Shown here: positions 35,435-45,024 of the stretch, piece after piece | Layout of the letters: every line of letters starts with the position of its first letter | Numbering within the stretch: position 1 is the first letter of the stretch | Source of the DNA: Pandoraea iniqua | GTDB lineage: Bacteria > Pseudomonadota > Gammaproteobacteria > Burkholderiales > Burkholderiaceae | Reading direction: 5' to 3' | Assembly (NCBI RefSeq): GCF_902459685.1 | Contig: NZ_CABPSF010000001.1 | Coordinates: forward strand, 1,116,001 to 1,180,000 | Length of the DNA: 64,000 nt | The notes under the pieces: model-generated | What the model saw: only the letters and a program-made list of their open reading frames with translations | What the model was told of the DNA's origin: nothing | Database searches by the model: none | Made by a program: the position numbers and the translations under genes

Positions 35435-35572
35435 GCATCGCCTTGCTTCGCCGTCTGGTTGCCTGCGATCTTTGCCTATCCTGCGAGCCGAACGCCGAAT
35501 TGCTGCCGTTGCCCATTACAATGACTCACCAGCGCGACGCACCGGCGCAGCTTTCCCTCGCTCACCACCTGC

Positions 35573-36034
35573 ATGAAGCCCTTCAAGATTCCCGAATCCG
35601 TGCTCGTCGTCATCTACACGCCGGCGCTCGATGTGTTGTTGATCGAGCGGGCCGATGCCGACAATTTCTGGCAGTCGGTGACCGGCAGCAAAGATCGCCT
35701 CGACGAGCCGCTGATCGAGACGGCCACGCGTGAAGTGTTCGAGGAAACGGGCATTCGCGTGGGGGACGGCGGCCTGCCCGCCAGCGCGCTGACCGACTGG
35801 CAGCACCAGATTCAATACAACATCTACCCGCGTTGGGCGCATCGCTATGCCCCGGACGTCACGCGCAACACCGAACACTGGTTCGGCCTGTGTGTCCCGG
35901 AAAACACCCCGGTGACGCTTGCCCCGCGTGAGCATGTCGCTTACGAGTGGTTGCCTTGGGAAGCCGCCGCAGCGCGCTGTTTTTCGCCATCGAACGGCGA
36001 CGCGATCCGGCAGTTACCCATGCGCGTGCGCTGA
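35573..36034 (+). CDS. nudB: Dihydroneopterin triphosphate diphosphatase
   Basis: The 153-residue Nudix protein matches NudB (FolQ-type), which removes pyrophosphate from dihydroneopterin triphosphate in folate synthesis: KIPESVLVVIYTPALDVLLIERAD, FWQSVTGSKD, TATREVFEETGI (Nudix box core), then HQIQYNIYPRWAHRYAPDV and TEHWFGLCVP, which are diagnostic for NudB. The gene lies downstream of aspS as in many proteobacteria. It is 15 nt before the cardiolipin synthase gene. Confidence 0.93.
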   Translation: MKPFKIPESVLVVIYTPALDVLLIERADADNFWQSVTGSKDRLDEPLIETATREVFEETGIRVGDGGLPASALTDWQHQIQYNIYPRWAHRYAPDVTRNTEHWFGLCVPENTPVTLAPREHVAYEWLPWEAAAARCFSPSNGDAIRQLPMRVR

Positions 36035-36049
36035 CGCCCCGGCGCGCCG

Positions 36050-37207
36050 ATGAGCAAGTACCTGCCGTTTTCCCACGATAACGACCTGACGCTGCTCTAC
36101 CTTGGCGAGGCGTACTTCACTGCGCTGATCGCCGCCATCGACGCCGCCCGGCGCGAAGTGGTGATCGAGACCTACATCTTCGAAGCCGACGACGCCGGAC
36201 AGAATATCTCCGCCGCGCTGCAACGCGCCGCCCAACGTGGCGTCGCCGTACGCGTGATCACCGATGGCGTCGGCACCAGCCGTCGCCTGCCACTGATCGA
36301 GGATTGGCGAGAGTGCGGTGTCATGCATCGCGTCTACAACCCGCATCTGTTCGGAAAATTCGGGTTTTCACGCACGCATCGCAAGCTCGCCGTCGTCGAC
36401 CACGAGGTCGCGTTTGTCGGCGGTATCAACGTCATCGACGACTACAACGCGGGCGGTGGCGTGCGCATGAGCGACCCGCGCTGGGATTTCGCGGTGCAAT
36501 GCCGCGGCCCGATCGTCGCGGAAATTGCCATCGCGTTTCATATCCAGTGGCTGCGTCTCGCGCCCGGCTATCTGGGCACACCCTTCCGGCACCGTCGCCG
36601 CGGCCAGCGCGGGCGCTTGCATTCGTCGGTCGCCGGGCAAGCGGCATTCGTCGCGCGCGACAACCTGCACAATCGCCGCTCGGTGGAGAAGGCCTACCTG
36701 ATGGCATTGGGCCGGGCCCGCCACGAGGTCTGGCTCGCCAACCCGTACTTCGTACCCGGACGCCGCCTGCGCCGCGCGCTGACGCAGGCCGCGCGACGCG
36801 GCGTGGCCGTGCATTTGCTCATCGGGCGCAAGGAATTCCGTCTGCTCGATATGGCGGTGCCGTGGCTCTACGCCAAGATGCTCGACGCGGGCGTGCGCAT
36901 CGGCGAATACGACATGCGCCAGTTGCACGGCAAGGTCGCGGTCATCGACGACGTCTGGGCCACGGTCGGCTCGTCCAATCTCGACGCTCTGTCTCTCTTC
37001 CTCAATCACGAAGCCAACGTCGTCGTACTCGACGACCCGGTTGTCATCGAGCTGCGTGACCATATCCGCAAAGCGTTCGCCGAAGCGCGCCTGATCGATG
37101 CCGCCCAGTACGGCGGGCGCTCGTTATGGCGGCGGTTTCGCCAGTGGGCGGCCTACCGGCTGTACCGGCTGGCGATGAAAGCCATCACCCGCGGCAAGTA
37201 CGACTGA
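36050..37207 (+). CDS. clsB: Cardiolipin synthase B-like phospholipase D protein
   Basis: The 385-residue protein has two HKD motifs: THRKLAVVDHEVAFVGG (about residues 108-124) and LHGKVAVIDDVWATVGSSN (about residues 292-310). This, with the absence of N-terminal transmembrane helices, fits the ClsB/YbhO branch of phospholipase-D-type cardiolipin synthases, which condense phosphatidylglycerol with a second lipid. The C terminus is basic and aromatic (WRRFRQWAAYRLYRL). It follows nudB closely and is probably co-transcribed. Confidence 0.85.
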   Translation: MSKYLPFSHDNDLTLLYLGEAYFTALIAAIDAARREVVIETYIFEADDAGQNISAALQRAAQRGVAVRVITDGVGTSRRLPLIEDWRECGVMHRVYNPHLFGKFGFSRTHRKLAVVDHEVAFVGGINVIDDYNAGGGVRMSDPRWDFAVQCRGPIVAEIAIAFHIQWLRLAPGYLGTPFRHRRRGQRGRLHSSVAGQAAFVARDNLHNRRSVEKAYLMALGRARHEVWLANPYFVPGRRLRRALTQAARRGVAVHLLIGRKEFRLLDMAVPWLYAKMLDAGVRIGEYDMRQLHGKVAVIDDVWATVGSSNLDALSLFLNHEANVVVLDDPVVIELRDHIRKAFAEARLIDAAQYGGRSLWRRFRQWAAYRLYRLAMKAITRGKYD

Positions 37208-37262
37208 AGCCCGCCAGACGGCCGGTTGGCCGGGGTTTTCACGCCCGCCGCCACGCGTTTCG

Positions 37263-37365
37263 ATTAGGTATTCCGATCTAATAAATTCCTTGTTCGCCCA
37301 TGGGCGTCCCCCAATAATAGGACGGCCGTTCGATTTTATGGTTAGCATCGGAGAACGGATAACCA
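37263..37365. promoter_or_regulatory. Two dyad sites before the TetR gene
   Basis: ATTAG (37263-37267) and CTAAT (37278-37282) form a dyad with a 10-nt spacer; TGGTTA (37339-37344) and TAACCA (37360-37365) form a second with a 15-nt spacer, 16 nt before the TetR start. Either could be the operator of that regulator. Symmetry alone supports this. Confidence 0.4.
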
Positions 37366-37381
37366 AAGCGATGCCATACAC

Positions 37382-37975
37382 ATGCGAAAGGGTGAACAGA
37401 CACGCAACGCGATCCTCAATGCCGCGCTAGAACTGGCGGGGCGTGACGGACTCGAAGGCCTGACGATCGGCTTACTGGCTGATCGTATGCAGATGAGCAA
37501 GAGCGGGGTTTTCGCGCATTTCGGTTCGCGCGAAGACTTGCAGATCGAAGTGCTGCGCGAATATCACCGGCGCTTCGAAGAAGAAGTGTTTGCCCCCAGC
37601 ATGGACGTGCCGCGCGGCTTGCCGCGACTGCGCGCTCTGGTCGATCGCTGGATGGACAAACGGATTCGCGAAGTCACGACGGGCTGCATCTATATCAGCG
37701 GTGCCGTCGAGTACGACGATCGCGCGGCCAGTCCGGTGCGCGAAGCCTTGGTGAAGAGTGTGCGGTTGTGGCGATCGGCCCTGCTGCGCGCGATCACGCA
37801 AGCGAAGGAGGAGGGGCATCTGCGCTCGGACACCGATCCGCGCCTGATGCTCTTTGAAATGTACAGCCTGACGCTCGGCCTGCATCACGACGCGCGCTTC
37901 CTGCGGGAACCGGGTGCCGTAGAGATGACCCGGGTGGCACTGGAAAAACTGATTTCGTCTTATCAGCGCGGGTGA
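37382..37975 (+). CDS. TetR family regulator of the fad operon
   Basis: The 197-residue protein has the N-terminal TetR DNA-binding domain (TRNAILNAALELAGRDGLEGLTI, then LADRMQMSKSGVFAHFGSREDL at about residues 33-54) and an all-helical C-terminal ligand domain with GCIYISGAVEYDDR. It is 39 nt upstream of an acyl-CoA dehydrogenase gene on the same strand, so control of beta-oxidation in response to an acyl-CoA is the natural inference. Dyad sites in its promoter suggest autoregulation. Confidence 0.88.
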   Translation: MRKGEQTRNAILNAALELAGRDGLEGLTIGLLADRMQMSKSGVFAHFGSREDLQIEVLREYHRRFEEEVFAPSMDVPRGLPRLRALVDRWMDKRIREVTTGCIYISGAVEYDDRAASPVREALVKSVRLWRSALLRAITQAKEEGHLRSDTDPRLMLFEMYSLTLGLHHDARFLREPGAVEMTRVALEKLISSYQRG

Positions 37976-38014
37976 GGCGCGAGCCGTCCGCGATTCGTTT
38001 CGGAGGAGAAGGTC

Positions 38015-39802
38015 ATGGGACAGTACAACGCGCCGCTGCGCGACATGCAATTCGTCATGCACGAACTGCTGGGCGTGGAAAACGAATTGAAAGCATTGCC
38101 GAAGCATGCGGACGTCGATGCCGACACCATCAATCAGGTGCTCGAAGAAGCCGGCAAGTTCTGTAGCGAAGTGGTCTTCCCGCTGAACCAAGTGGGCGAT
38201 CGCGAAGGCTGCAAATACGAAGGCGACGGCGTGGTCACTACGCCTACGGGCTTCAAAGAGGCCTATCAGAAATACGTCGAAGCCGGTTGGGCCTCGCTGG
38301 GCTGCGATCCGGAATTCGGCGGTCAGGGCCTGCCGCAAGTCATCAACAACGCGCTGTACGAGATGCTGAACTCGGCCAATCAGGCGTGGACGATGTACCC
38401 GGGCCTGTCGCACGGCGCCTACGAATGCCTGCACGCGCACGGTACCCCCGAACAACAAGCCACTTATCTGCCGAAGATCGTCTCGGGCGAATGGACCGGC
38501 ACGATGTGCCTGACCGAGCCGCATTGCGGCACCGATCTGGGCATGCTGCGCACGAAGGCTGAACCCAACGGCGACGACTCGTACGCCATCTCGGGCACCA
38601 AGATCTTCATCTCGGCTGGCGAGCACGACATGGCCGCCAACATCATCCACCTTGTGCTGGCACGTCTGCCGGATGCGCCCCCGGGCACCAAGGGCATTTC
38701 GCTGTTCGTCGTGCCGAAGTTCATCCCCGATGCCAACGGCGCACCGGGTGAGCGCAACGGCATCAAGTGCGGTTCGATCGAACACAAGATGGGCATTCAC
38801 GGTAATGCCACTTGCGTGATGAACCTCGACGGCGCGAAGGGCTGGCTCGTCGGCGAACCGAACAAGGGCCTGAACGCCATGTTCGTGATGATGAATGCCG
38901 CACGTCAAGGCGTGGGCATGCAGGGTCTGGGCCTGACCGAAGTCGCTTATCAGAACTCGCTGGTGTACGCGAAGGAACGCATCCAGATGCGCTCGCTCAC
39001 CGGCCCGAAGGCACCGGACAAGCCCGCCGATCCGATCATCGTCCACCCGGACGTGCGCCGCATGCTGCTCACGCAGAAGGCTTATGTCGAAGGCGGCCGT
39101 GCGTTCTCGTATTGGACCGCGCTGCATATCGACAAGGAACTCTCGCACGGCGACGAAGCCGAGCGTAAAGAGGCTGCCGATCTGGTCGCGCTGCTCACGC
39201 CGATCATCAAGGCCTTCCTGACCGACAACGCGTTCGAGTGCACGAACCACGCGATGCAGATCTACGGCGGCCACGGCTACATTGCCGAGTGGGGCATGGA
39301 GCAATACGTGCGCGATGCGCGTATCAACATGATCTACGAAGGCACGAACACGATTCAGGCACTCGACCTGCTGGGCCGCAAGGTGCTGGGCGACATGGGC
39401 GCCAAGCTCAAGAAGTTCGGCAAGCTCGTGCAGGACTTCGTCGAAGCCGAAGGCGTGCGCGAAGACATGCAGGAGTTCATCAACCCGCTCGCGGACATCG
39501 GCGACAAGGTCCAGAAGCTGACGATGGAAATCGGCATGAAGGCGATGGCCAACCCCGACGAAGTCGGCGCGGCAGCTGTGCCTTACCAACGCGTGGTCGG
39601 CCATCTCGTGTTCGCCTACTTCTGGGCGCGCATGGCAAAGATTGCCCTCGACAAGCAAGGCAGCGGCGACAAGTTCTACGAGTCGAAGCTCGCTACGGCG
39701 CGTTTCTACTTCGCCAAGCTGCTGCCTGAGACCGCGTATCACATCCGCGTGGCACGTGCCGGCGCGAAGACGCAAATGGAAGTCGACGTCGACCTGTTCT
39801 GA
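38015..39802 (+). CDS. Acyl-CoA dehydrogenase (C-terminal-extended type)
   Basis: The 595-residue flavoenzyme catalyses the first oxidation of fatty acyl-CoA. It has the ACAD domains in order: N-terminal helices, the middle domain with GTMCLTEPHCGTDLG and TKIFISAGEHD, and the C-terminal helical domain with QIYGGHGYIAEWGMEQYVRDAR and the catalytic Glu in MIYEGTNTIQALDLLGRKV. A further C-terminal extension of about 130 residues, typical of 590-600-residue FadE/DmdC-like enzymes, follows. The start at 38015 has GGAGGAG upstream. It is the first structural gene of the fad operon. Confidence 0.93.
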   Translation: MGQYNAPLRDMQFVMHELLGVENELKALPKHADVDADTINQVLEEAGKFCSEVVFPLNQVGDREGCKYEGDGVVTTPTGFKEAYQKYVEAGWASLGCDPEFGGQGLPQVINNALYEMLNSANQAWTMYPGLSHGAYECLHAHGTPEQQATYLPKIVSGEWTGTMCLTEPHCGTDLGMLRTKAEPNGDDSYAISGTKIFISAGEHDMAANIIHLVLARLPDAPPGTKGISLFVVPKFIPDANGAPGERNGIKCGSIEHKMGIHGNATCVMNLDGAKGWLVGEPNKGLNAMFVMMNAARQGVGMQGLGLTEVAYQNSLVYAKERIQMRSLTGPKAPDKPADPIIVHPDVRRMLLTQKAYVEGGRAFSYWTALHIDKELSHGDEAERKEAADLVALLTPIIKAFLTDNAFECTNHAMQIYGGHGYIAEWGMEQYVRDARINMIYEGTNTIQALDLLGRKVLGDMGAKLKKFGKLVQDFVEAEGVREDMQEFINPLADIGDKVQKLTMEIGMKAMANPDEVGAAAVPYQRVVGHLVFAYFWARMAKIALDKQGSGDKFYESKLATARFYFAKLLPETAYHIRVARAGAKTQMEVDVDLF

Positions 39803-39819
39803 GAGCGGAGGAGATCACC

Positions 39820-42264
39820 GTGAGTCAAACCAACAAACCCCTGGTCGTTCGCAAGGTAGCCGTGCTCGGCGCCGGCGTGATGGGCGCGCAGATTGCCGCT
39901 CATCTGGTCAATGCGAAAGTGCCTGTCGTGCTGTTCGATCTGCCGGCCAAAGAAGGCCCGAAAAACGGCATCGTGCTGCGCGCCATCGACGGCCTGAAGA
40001 AGCTGAGCCCCGCGCCGTTCGCCGATAAGGCCGACGCGCAATACATCGAAGCCGCCAACTACGAAGACGACCTCGAAAAGCTGGCCGGTTGCGACGTCGT
40101 GATCGAAGCGATCGCCGAGCGCATGGACTGGAAGCACGACCTGTACAAGAAGGTCGCTCCGCATCTGGCCAAGCACGCGATCTTCGCGTCGAACACGTCG
40201 GGCCTGTCGATCACCGAACTCTCGGAAGGTTTCGACGCGGAGTTGAAGGCGCGCTTTTGCGGTGTGCACTTCTTCAACCCGCCGCGCTACATGCATCTGG
40301 TTGAGCTGATCCCGACCGCCACCACGGCGCCGGCGATTCTCGACCAGCTCGAAACGTTCCTCACCTCCACGCTCGGCAAGGGTGTGGTGCGCGCGAAGGA
40401 CACGCCGAACTTCATCGCCAACCGTGTCGGTGTCTTCTCGATTCTGGCGGTGTTTGCCGAAGCGCAGAAGTACGGCATCCCGTTCGACGTTGTCGACGAC
40501 CTGACCGGCAGCAAGCTGGGCCGCGCCAAGTCGGCCACGTTCCGCACCGCCGATGTGGTCGGTCTGGACACGATGGCGCACGTCATCAAGACGATGCAGG
40601 ACGGCCTCAAGGACGACCCGTTCGCACCGACCTACGCTACGCCGCCCGTGCTGAAAGCACTGGTGGAGAAGGGCGCACTGGGTCAGAAGACCGGCGCGGG
40701 TTTCTACAAGAAGGAAGGCAAGGTCATCAAGGTGCTCGACCCGCAATCGGGCGAGTACGTCGAGTCGGGCAAGAAGGCCGACGAGATGGTCGTGCGCATT
40801 CTGAAGAAGGCCCCGGCCGAGCGCCTGCGCCTGCTGCGCGAATCGACCAACCCGCAGGCGCAGTTCCTGTGGGCCGTGTTCCGCGACGTGTTCCACTACA
40901 TCGGCGTGTATCTCGACCAGATCGCCGACAACGCGCGTGAAGTCGACTTCGCCATTCGCTGGGGCTTCGGCTGGACCACCGGCCCGTTCGAAGACTGGCA
41001 AGCCGCCGGCTGGAAGGACGTGGCCCAGTGGGTCAAGGAAGACATCGACGCGGGCAAGGCCCTGTCGAACGCCCCGCTGCCCGCTTGGGTGACGAGCGGC
41101 AAGGTCGCCGAAGCCGGTGGTGTTCACACGGCCGAAGGCTCGTACGCCCCCGCCAAGGACGCCTTTGTGCCGCGCAGCACGCTGCCGGTGTACCAGCGTC
41201 AGGTGTTCCCGGCGGCGCTCGTCGGCGAAGCCGGCAACGACCCGCGCAAGTTCGGCAAGACGATCGAAGAGAACGACGCCGTGCGTCTGTGGGTCGACGA
41301 GACCCCGGGTCAGGACGACGTGCTCATCGTCTCGTTCAAGTCGAAGATGAACACGATCGGACCGGCCGTCATCGACGGTCTGGTGCGCGCCATCGATCTG
41401 GCCGAGGAGCAATATCGCGGTGTCGTCGTGTGGCAACCGACGTCGCTCAAGCTCGGCGCGCCGGGCGGTCCGTTCTCCGCCGGTGCCGATCTGGAAGCCG
41501 CCATGCCGGCCTTCATGATGGGCGGCGCGAAGGGTATCGAGCCGTTCATCAAGAAATTCCAAGACGGCATGATGCGTGTGAAGTACGCGCAGGTGCCGGT
41601 CGTCTCCGCCGTCTCGGGCATCGCCCTCGGCGGTGGCTGCGAACTGCTGCTGCATAGCGCCAAGCGCGTGGCGGCCCTCGAGAGCTACATCGGTCTGGTG
41701 GAAGTCGGCGTGGGCCTCGTGCCGGCCGGCGGCGGTCTGAAGGAAGCCGCGATTCGTGCGGCCGAAGCAGCCACCGCAGCAGGCAGCGTCCAGTATCTGC
41801 AATTCGTCACCAAGTCGTTCACTAACGCCGCCATGGCGAAGGTCTCGGCGTCGGCGATCGATGCGCGCGACATGGGCTACCTGAAGCCGTCGGACACCAT
41901 CGTCTACAACGTGCACGAGCTGCTGTCGGTCGCCCGTAACGAAGCCCGCGCGCTGTCGCTGGCCGGATACCGCCCGCCGCTCAAGCCGGCCGGCATTCCG
42001 GTGGCAGGCCGTTCGGGCGTGTCGACGATCAAGGCGCAACTGGTCAACATGCGCGACGGCAACTTCATCTCGGCGCACGACTTCCTGATCGCCTCGCGTA
42101 TCGCGGAAGCCGTGTGCGGCGGTGACGTGGAAGCCGGTAGTCTGGTGAACGAAGAATGGCTGCTGGCGCTCGAGCGTCGCGCCTTCATCGAAATGCTGGG
42201 CACGTCGAAGTCCCAGGAACGCATCATGGGCATGCTGCAAACCGGCAAGCCGGTGCGCAACTAA
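39820..42264 (+). CDS. 3-hydroxyacyl-CoA dehydrogenase / enoyl-CoA hydratase fusion (FadN type)
   Basis: The 814-residue protein starts at a GTG (39820) preceded by GGAGGAG. The N-terminal half is the NAD-binding 3-hydroxyacyl-CoA dehydrogenase (VAVLGAGVMGAQIAAHL; FCGVHFFNPPRYMHLVELIP; PNFIANRVGVF). The C-terminal third is an enoyl-CoA hydratase/isomerase fold (PGGPFSAGADLEA; VVSAVSGIALGGGCELLLH; EVGVGLVPAGGGLKEAAIRA). This order, dehydrogenase first, is opposite to E. coli FadB and matches Bacillus FadN. It carries out the hydration and second oxidation of beta-oxidation. Confidence 0.93.
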   Translation: MSQTNKPLVVRKVAVLGAGVMGAQIAAHLVNAKVPVVLFDLPAKEGPKNGIVLRAIDGLKKLSPAPFADKADAQYIEAANYEDDLEKLAGCDVVIEAIAERMDWKHDLYKKVAPHLAKHAIFASNTSGLSITELSEGFDAELKARFCGVHFFNPPRYMHLVELIPTATTAPAILDQLETFLTSTLGKGVVRAKDTPNFIANRVGVFSILAVFAEAQKYGIPFDVVDDLTGSKLGRAKSATFRTADVVGLDTMAHVIKTMQDGLKDDPFAPTYATPPVLKALVEKGALGQKTGAGFYKKEGKVIKVLDPQSGEYVESGKKADEMVVRILKKAPAERLRLLRESTNPQAQFLWAVFRDVFHYIGVYLDQIADNAREVDFAIRWGFGWTTGPFEDWQAAGWKDVAQWVKEDIDAGKALSNAPLPAWVTSGKVAEAGGVHTAEGSYAPAKDAFVPRSTLPVYQRQVFPAALVGEAGNDPRKFGKTIEENDAVRLWVDETPGQDDVLIVSFKSKMNTIGPAVIDGLVRAIDLAEEQYRGVVVWQPTSLKLGAPGGPFSAGADLEAAMPAFMMGGAKGIEPFIKKFQDGMMRVKYAQVPVVSAVSGIALGGGCELLLHSAKRVAALESYIGLVEVGVGLVPAGGGLKEAAIRAAEAATAAGSVQYLQFVTKSFTNAAMAKVSASAIDARDMGYLKPSDTIVYNVHELLSVARNEARALSLAGYRPPLKPAGIPVAGRSGVSTIKAQLVNMRDGNFISAHDFLIASRIAEAVCGGDVEAGSLVNEEWLLALERRAFIEMLGTSKSQERIMGMLQTGKPVRN

Positions 42265-42281
42265 GCCGATCGGAGACTGAC

Positions 42282-43481
42282 ATGAGCAAACAACTGCAAG
42301 ACGCCTACATCGTTGCCGCCACGCGCGCCCCGATCGGCAAGGCACCGAAGGGCAGCTACAAGAACACCCGTCCGGACGACCTGCTCGCGACGATTCTCAA
42401 GAGCGCGCTCGCTCAGGTGCCCGATCTCGATCCGAAAGTGATCGAAGACGCGATCATCGGTTGCGCCATTCCCGAAGCCCAGCAGGGCCTGAACGTGGCG
42501 CGTATCGGTGCGCTGCTCTCGGGGCTGCCGAACACGGTCGGTGGTGTGACGGTCAACCGTTTCTGCGCCTCTGGCCTGACGGCACTCGCGATGGCGGCCG
42601 ACCGCATTCGTGTGGGTGAAGCCGACGCGATGTTCGCCGGCGGCATCGAAAGCATGAGCATGGTGCCGATGATGGGCAACACGCCGTCGCTCTCGCCGTC
42701 GATCTTCGAGCGCGACGAGAACGTGGGCATTGCCTACGGCATGGGTCTGACCGCCGAGAAGGTGGCGCAGCAGTGGAAGGTCTCGCGCGAAGCGCAGGAC
42801 GCCTTCGCACTGGCCTCGCACCAGAAGGCGATCGCTGCGCAGCAACGCGGTGAGTTCACGAACGAAATCACGCCGATCGAGATCGTCGAACGTTTCCCGA
42901 ATCTCGCCACCGGTGAAGTGTCGATCAAGACGCGTACGCTGTCGCTCGACGAAGGTCCGCGCCCGGATACGACGATCGAAGGCCTCGCCAAGCTGCGTCC
43001 GGTGTTCGCCAACAAGGGCTCGGTCACGGCCGGCAACAGCTCGCAGACCTCGGACGGTGCCGGTGCACTGCTCGTCGTGAGCGAGAAGATCCTCAAGCAA
43101 TTCAATCTCACGCCGCTCGCGCGTTTCGTGTCGTTCGCCGTGCGCGGCGTGCCGCCCGAAATCATGGGCATCGGCCCCAAGGAAGCCATTCCGGCGGCGC
43201 TGCGTGCCGCAGGCCTCAAGCAGTCGGACATGGACTGGATCGAGTTGAACGAAGCGTTCGCCGCACAGGCGCTCGCCGTGATTCAGGATCTGGATCTCGA
43301 CACCAGCCGCGTCAATCCGATGGGCGGCGCCATTGCGCTGGGCCACCCGCTGGGTGCCACCGGTGCGGTGCGTGCGGCTACGGTCGTGCATGCTCTGCGC
43401 CGTCACAACCTGAAGTACGGGATGGTGTCGATGTGCGTGGGCACGGGCATGGGCGCAGCGGGGATCATCGAGCGCATGTAA
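42282..43481 (+). CDS. Acetyl-CoA C-acyltransferase (FadA type)
   Basis: The 399-residue thiolase has the acyl-binding Cys95 in VNRFCASGLTALAMA, the general-base His355 in GHPLGATGA and the second Cys385 in MCVGTGMGAAG. It cleaves 3-ketoacyl-CoA to acetyl-CoA and a shortened acyl-CoA. The start at 42282 follows GGAG by 6 nt and the FadN-like stop by 17 nt; a longer open frame is a shadow. It is the third gene of the fad operon. Confidence 0.95.
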   Translation: MSKQLQDAYIVAATRAPIGKAPKGSYKNTRPDDLLATILKSALAQVPDLDPKVIEDAIIGCAIPEAQQGLNVARIGALLSGLPNTVGGVTVNRFCASGLTALAMAADRIRVGEADAMFAGGIESMSMVPMMGNTPSLSPSIFERDENVGIAYGMGLTAEKVAQQWKVSREAQDAFALASHQKAIAAQQRGEFTNEITPIEIVERFPNLATGEVSIKTRTLSLDEGPRPDTTIEGLAKLRPVFANKGSVTAGNSSQTSDGAGALLVVSEKILKQFNLTPLARFVSFAVRGVPPEIMGIGPKEAIPAALRAAGLKQSDMDWIELNEAFAAQALAVIQDLDLDTSRVNPMGGAIALGHPLGATGAVRAATVVHALRRHNLKYGMVSMCVGTGMGAAGIIERM

Positions 43482-43518
43482 GGACGGGGACCGGACAGGC
43501 AAGTGACCGGTCATCGGG

Positions 43519-43565
43519 CGCCGGGGTGTGGATCGCGTAGTGCGCGTATCTGCCCCCGGCGTTTG
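43519..43565 (+). terminator. Possible hairpin terminator after thiolase gene
   Basis: CGCCGGGG (43519-43526) pairs with CCCCGGCG (43554-43561) across a 27-nt loop, followed by TTTG. The tail is short, so it may only reduce readthrough into the enoyl-CoA hydratase gene. Confidence 0.4.
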
Positions 43566-43607
43566 TCATAAGACGAACGCGACATTCAGGATCAGGAGAC
43601 AGTGGAG

Positions 43608-44375
43608 ATGGACGACGTATTGGTGCAACGCCAAGGCGCGGTGCAGGTGCTGACCTTCAACCGTGCGCACAAGAAAAACGCGATCACCGCCGAGATGTAT
43701 CAGGCGCTCGCCGATGGGCTGGCCGAGGCGGATGCCGATCCTGCCATTCGCGTGATCCTGATTCAGGGGCAGCCGGAGGCATTCTCGGCCGGCAACGATC
43801 TCGAAGACTTCCTGAAGCACCCGCCGAAGGACGACGACGCGCCCGTGTTCCAGTTTCTGCGCCAGATCAGTCAGGCGACCAAGCCGATCGTGGCAGCGGT
43901 GGCGGGCAACGCCGTGGGTGTCGGCACGACGATGCTGCTGCACTGCGATGTAGTGTATGCCGCCGAGACGGCTCGCTTCTCGCTGCCGTTCTCGCAGTTG
44001 GCACTGGTGCCGGAAGCCGCGTCGAGCTGGCTGTTGCCGCGCGTGGCGGGCTATCACCGCGCCGCCGAGAAGCTGCTGTTCGGTGAGCCGTTCGACGTGA
44101 ATGAAGCCGTAGCGATGGGGTTTGTGAACCGGATCGTACCGGCGGCCGAACTGGGGGAATTTGCGGCGAAGCGTGCAGCGCAACTGGCCGCCATGCCGGC
44201 GGGCTCGCTGCGGGTGACCAAGCAACTGATGAAGGGCGACAGCGCGCGCGACGTGCAGGAGCGCATTCGCGACGAGGCGCTGGAATTTGGCAAACGCCTG
44301 CTGTCTCCCGAAGCGCGCGAGGCATTCACCGCCTTCTTCGAGAAACGCAAGCCGGATTTCAGTCAGTTTTCGTAA
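43608..44375 (+). CDS. Enoyl-CoA hydratase family protein
   Basis: The 255-residue crotonase-fold protein has VLTFNRAHKKNAITAEMYQ, the oxyanion region PEAFSAGNDLEDF, VAAVAGNAVGVGTTMLLHCD and LPFSQLALVPEAASSWLLP. AGNDL and the LVPEA glutamate fit the hydratase/isomerase pattern, though the exact activity (hydratase or isomerase) is not settled. The ATG at 43608 lies 9 nt after AGGAG and is preferred to the GTG at 43602. It follows the fad operon and probably supports degradation of unsaturated acyl-CoAs. Confidence 0.88.
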   Translation: MDDVLVQRQGAVQVLTFNRAHKKNAITAEMYQALADGLAEADADPAIRVILIQGQPEAFSAGNDLEDFLKHPPKDDDAPVFQFLRQISQATKPIVAAVAGNAVGVGTTMLLHCDVVYAAETARFSLPFSQLALVPEAASSWLLPRVAGYHRAAEKLLFGEPFDVNEAVAMGFVNRIVPAAELGEFAAKRAAQLAAMPAGSLRVTKQLMKGDSARDVQERIRDEALEFGKRLLSPEAREAFTAFFEKRKPDFSQFS

Positions 44376-44398
44376 TTCGTAACTCGTAAAGCGGGCGT

Positions 44399-44818
44399 TC
44401 AGCCCAGCGTTTCGAGCTTGGGCAACTGGCGGGGGCGGCGGTCCTCGTCGGTGGCCACGTAGGTGACCATGGCCTCGGTCACCTTCACGATCTCGTGCGA
44501 CAGGCGCATGCGCTGTGCATAGGCCTCGACGTAGACGGTAATCGACGTATTGCCGGTCTTGACGATCTTCGCGTAGAAACTCAGCAGATCGCCGACGAAC
44601 ACCGGCTGTTTGAACAGGAACGAGTTGACGGCAATCGTTGCCACACGGCCGTTGGCGCGTTGCGCGGCGGGAATCGAGCCGGCAATGTCGACCTGCGACA
44701 TGATCCAGCCGCCGAACACGTCGCCATGGGCATTGGCGTCGGCGGGCATCGGCATCACGCGCAACGCCAGTTCTTTTTCGTCGGGCAGGGCCGTCAGGGC
44801 AGGGGAAGGGGTACTCAT
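44399..44818 (-). CDS. Acyl-CoA thioesterase (YciA-like hot-dog fold)
   Basis: The 139-residue protein has the hot-dog thioesterase pattern of YciA: ALRVMPMPADANAHGDVFGGWIMSQVDIAGSI with the catalytic Asp (ADANAHGD), then VNSFLFKQPVFVGDLLSFYAKI and ITVYVEAYAQR. It hydrolyses short- to medium-chain acyl-CoAs. The start at 44818 has AAGGA 5 nt upstream; the frame is open to 44839. It is convergent with the enoyl-CoA hydratase gene, fitting the acyl-CoA theme of the region. Confidence 0.9.
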   Translation of the reverse strand: MSTPSPALTALPDEKELALRVMPMPADANAHGDVFGGWIMSQVDIAGSIPAAQRANGRVATIAVNSFLFKQPVFVGDLLSFYAKIVKTGNTSITVYVEAYAQRMRLSHEIVKVTEAMVTYVATDEDRRPRQLPKLETLG

Positions 44819-45024
44819 GGGGTTCCTTGCGTGAGCCAAAAAGCGGGAAAACTCGGGAACACCCCGTCAGACGGGGCATTCGAGGAGCGCTCCCTAGGGA
44901 GACGCCCGCCCGGCGCTGGCTCAGCATGAGACGCCGGGTTCTGCGAAAATACGCCATTGACGATTTTAGCGGAAAGCCCCCCACCGGACCTGTTGCCCGG
45001 GCCGGACCCCGCCCCCACAGCATC

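Noticed and set aside
37472-42345. Long minus-strand open frames opposite the fad operon
   Set aside because: The plus-strand thiolase, FadN-type and acyl-CoA dehydrogenase proteins are unambiguous; the opposite frames are composition artefacts.
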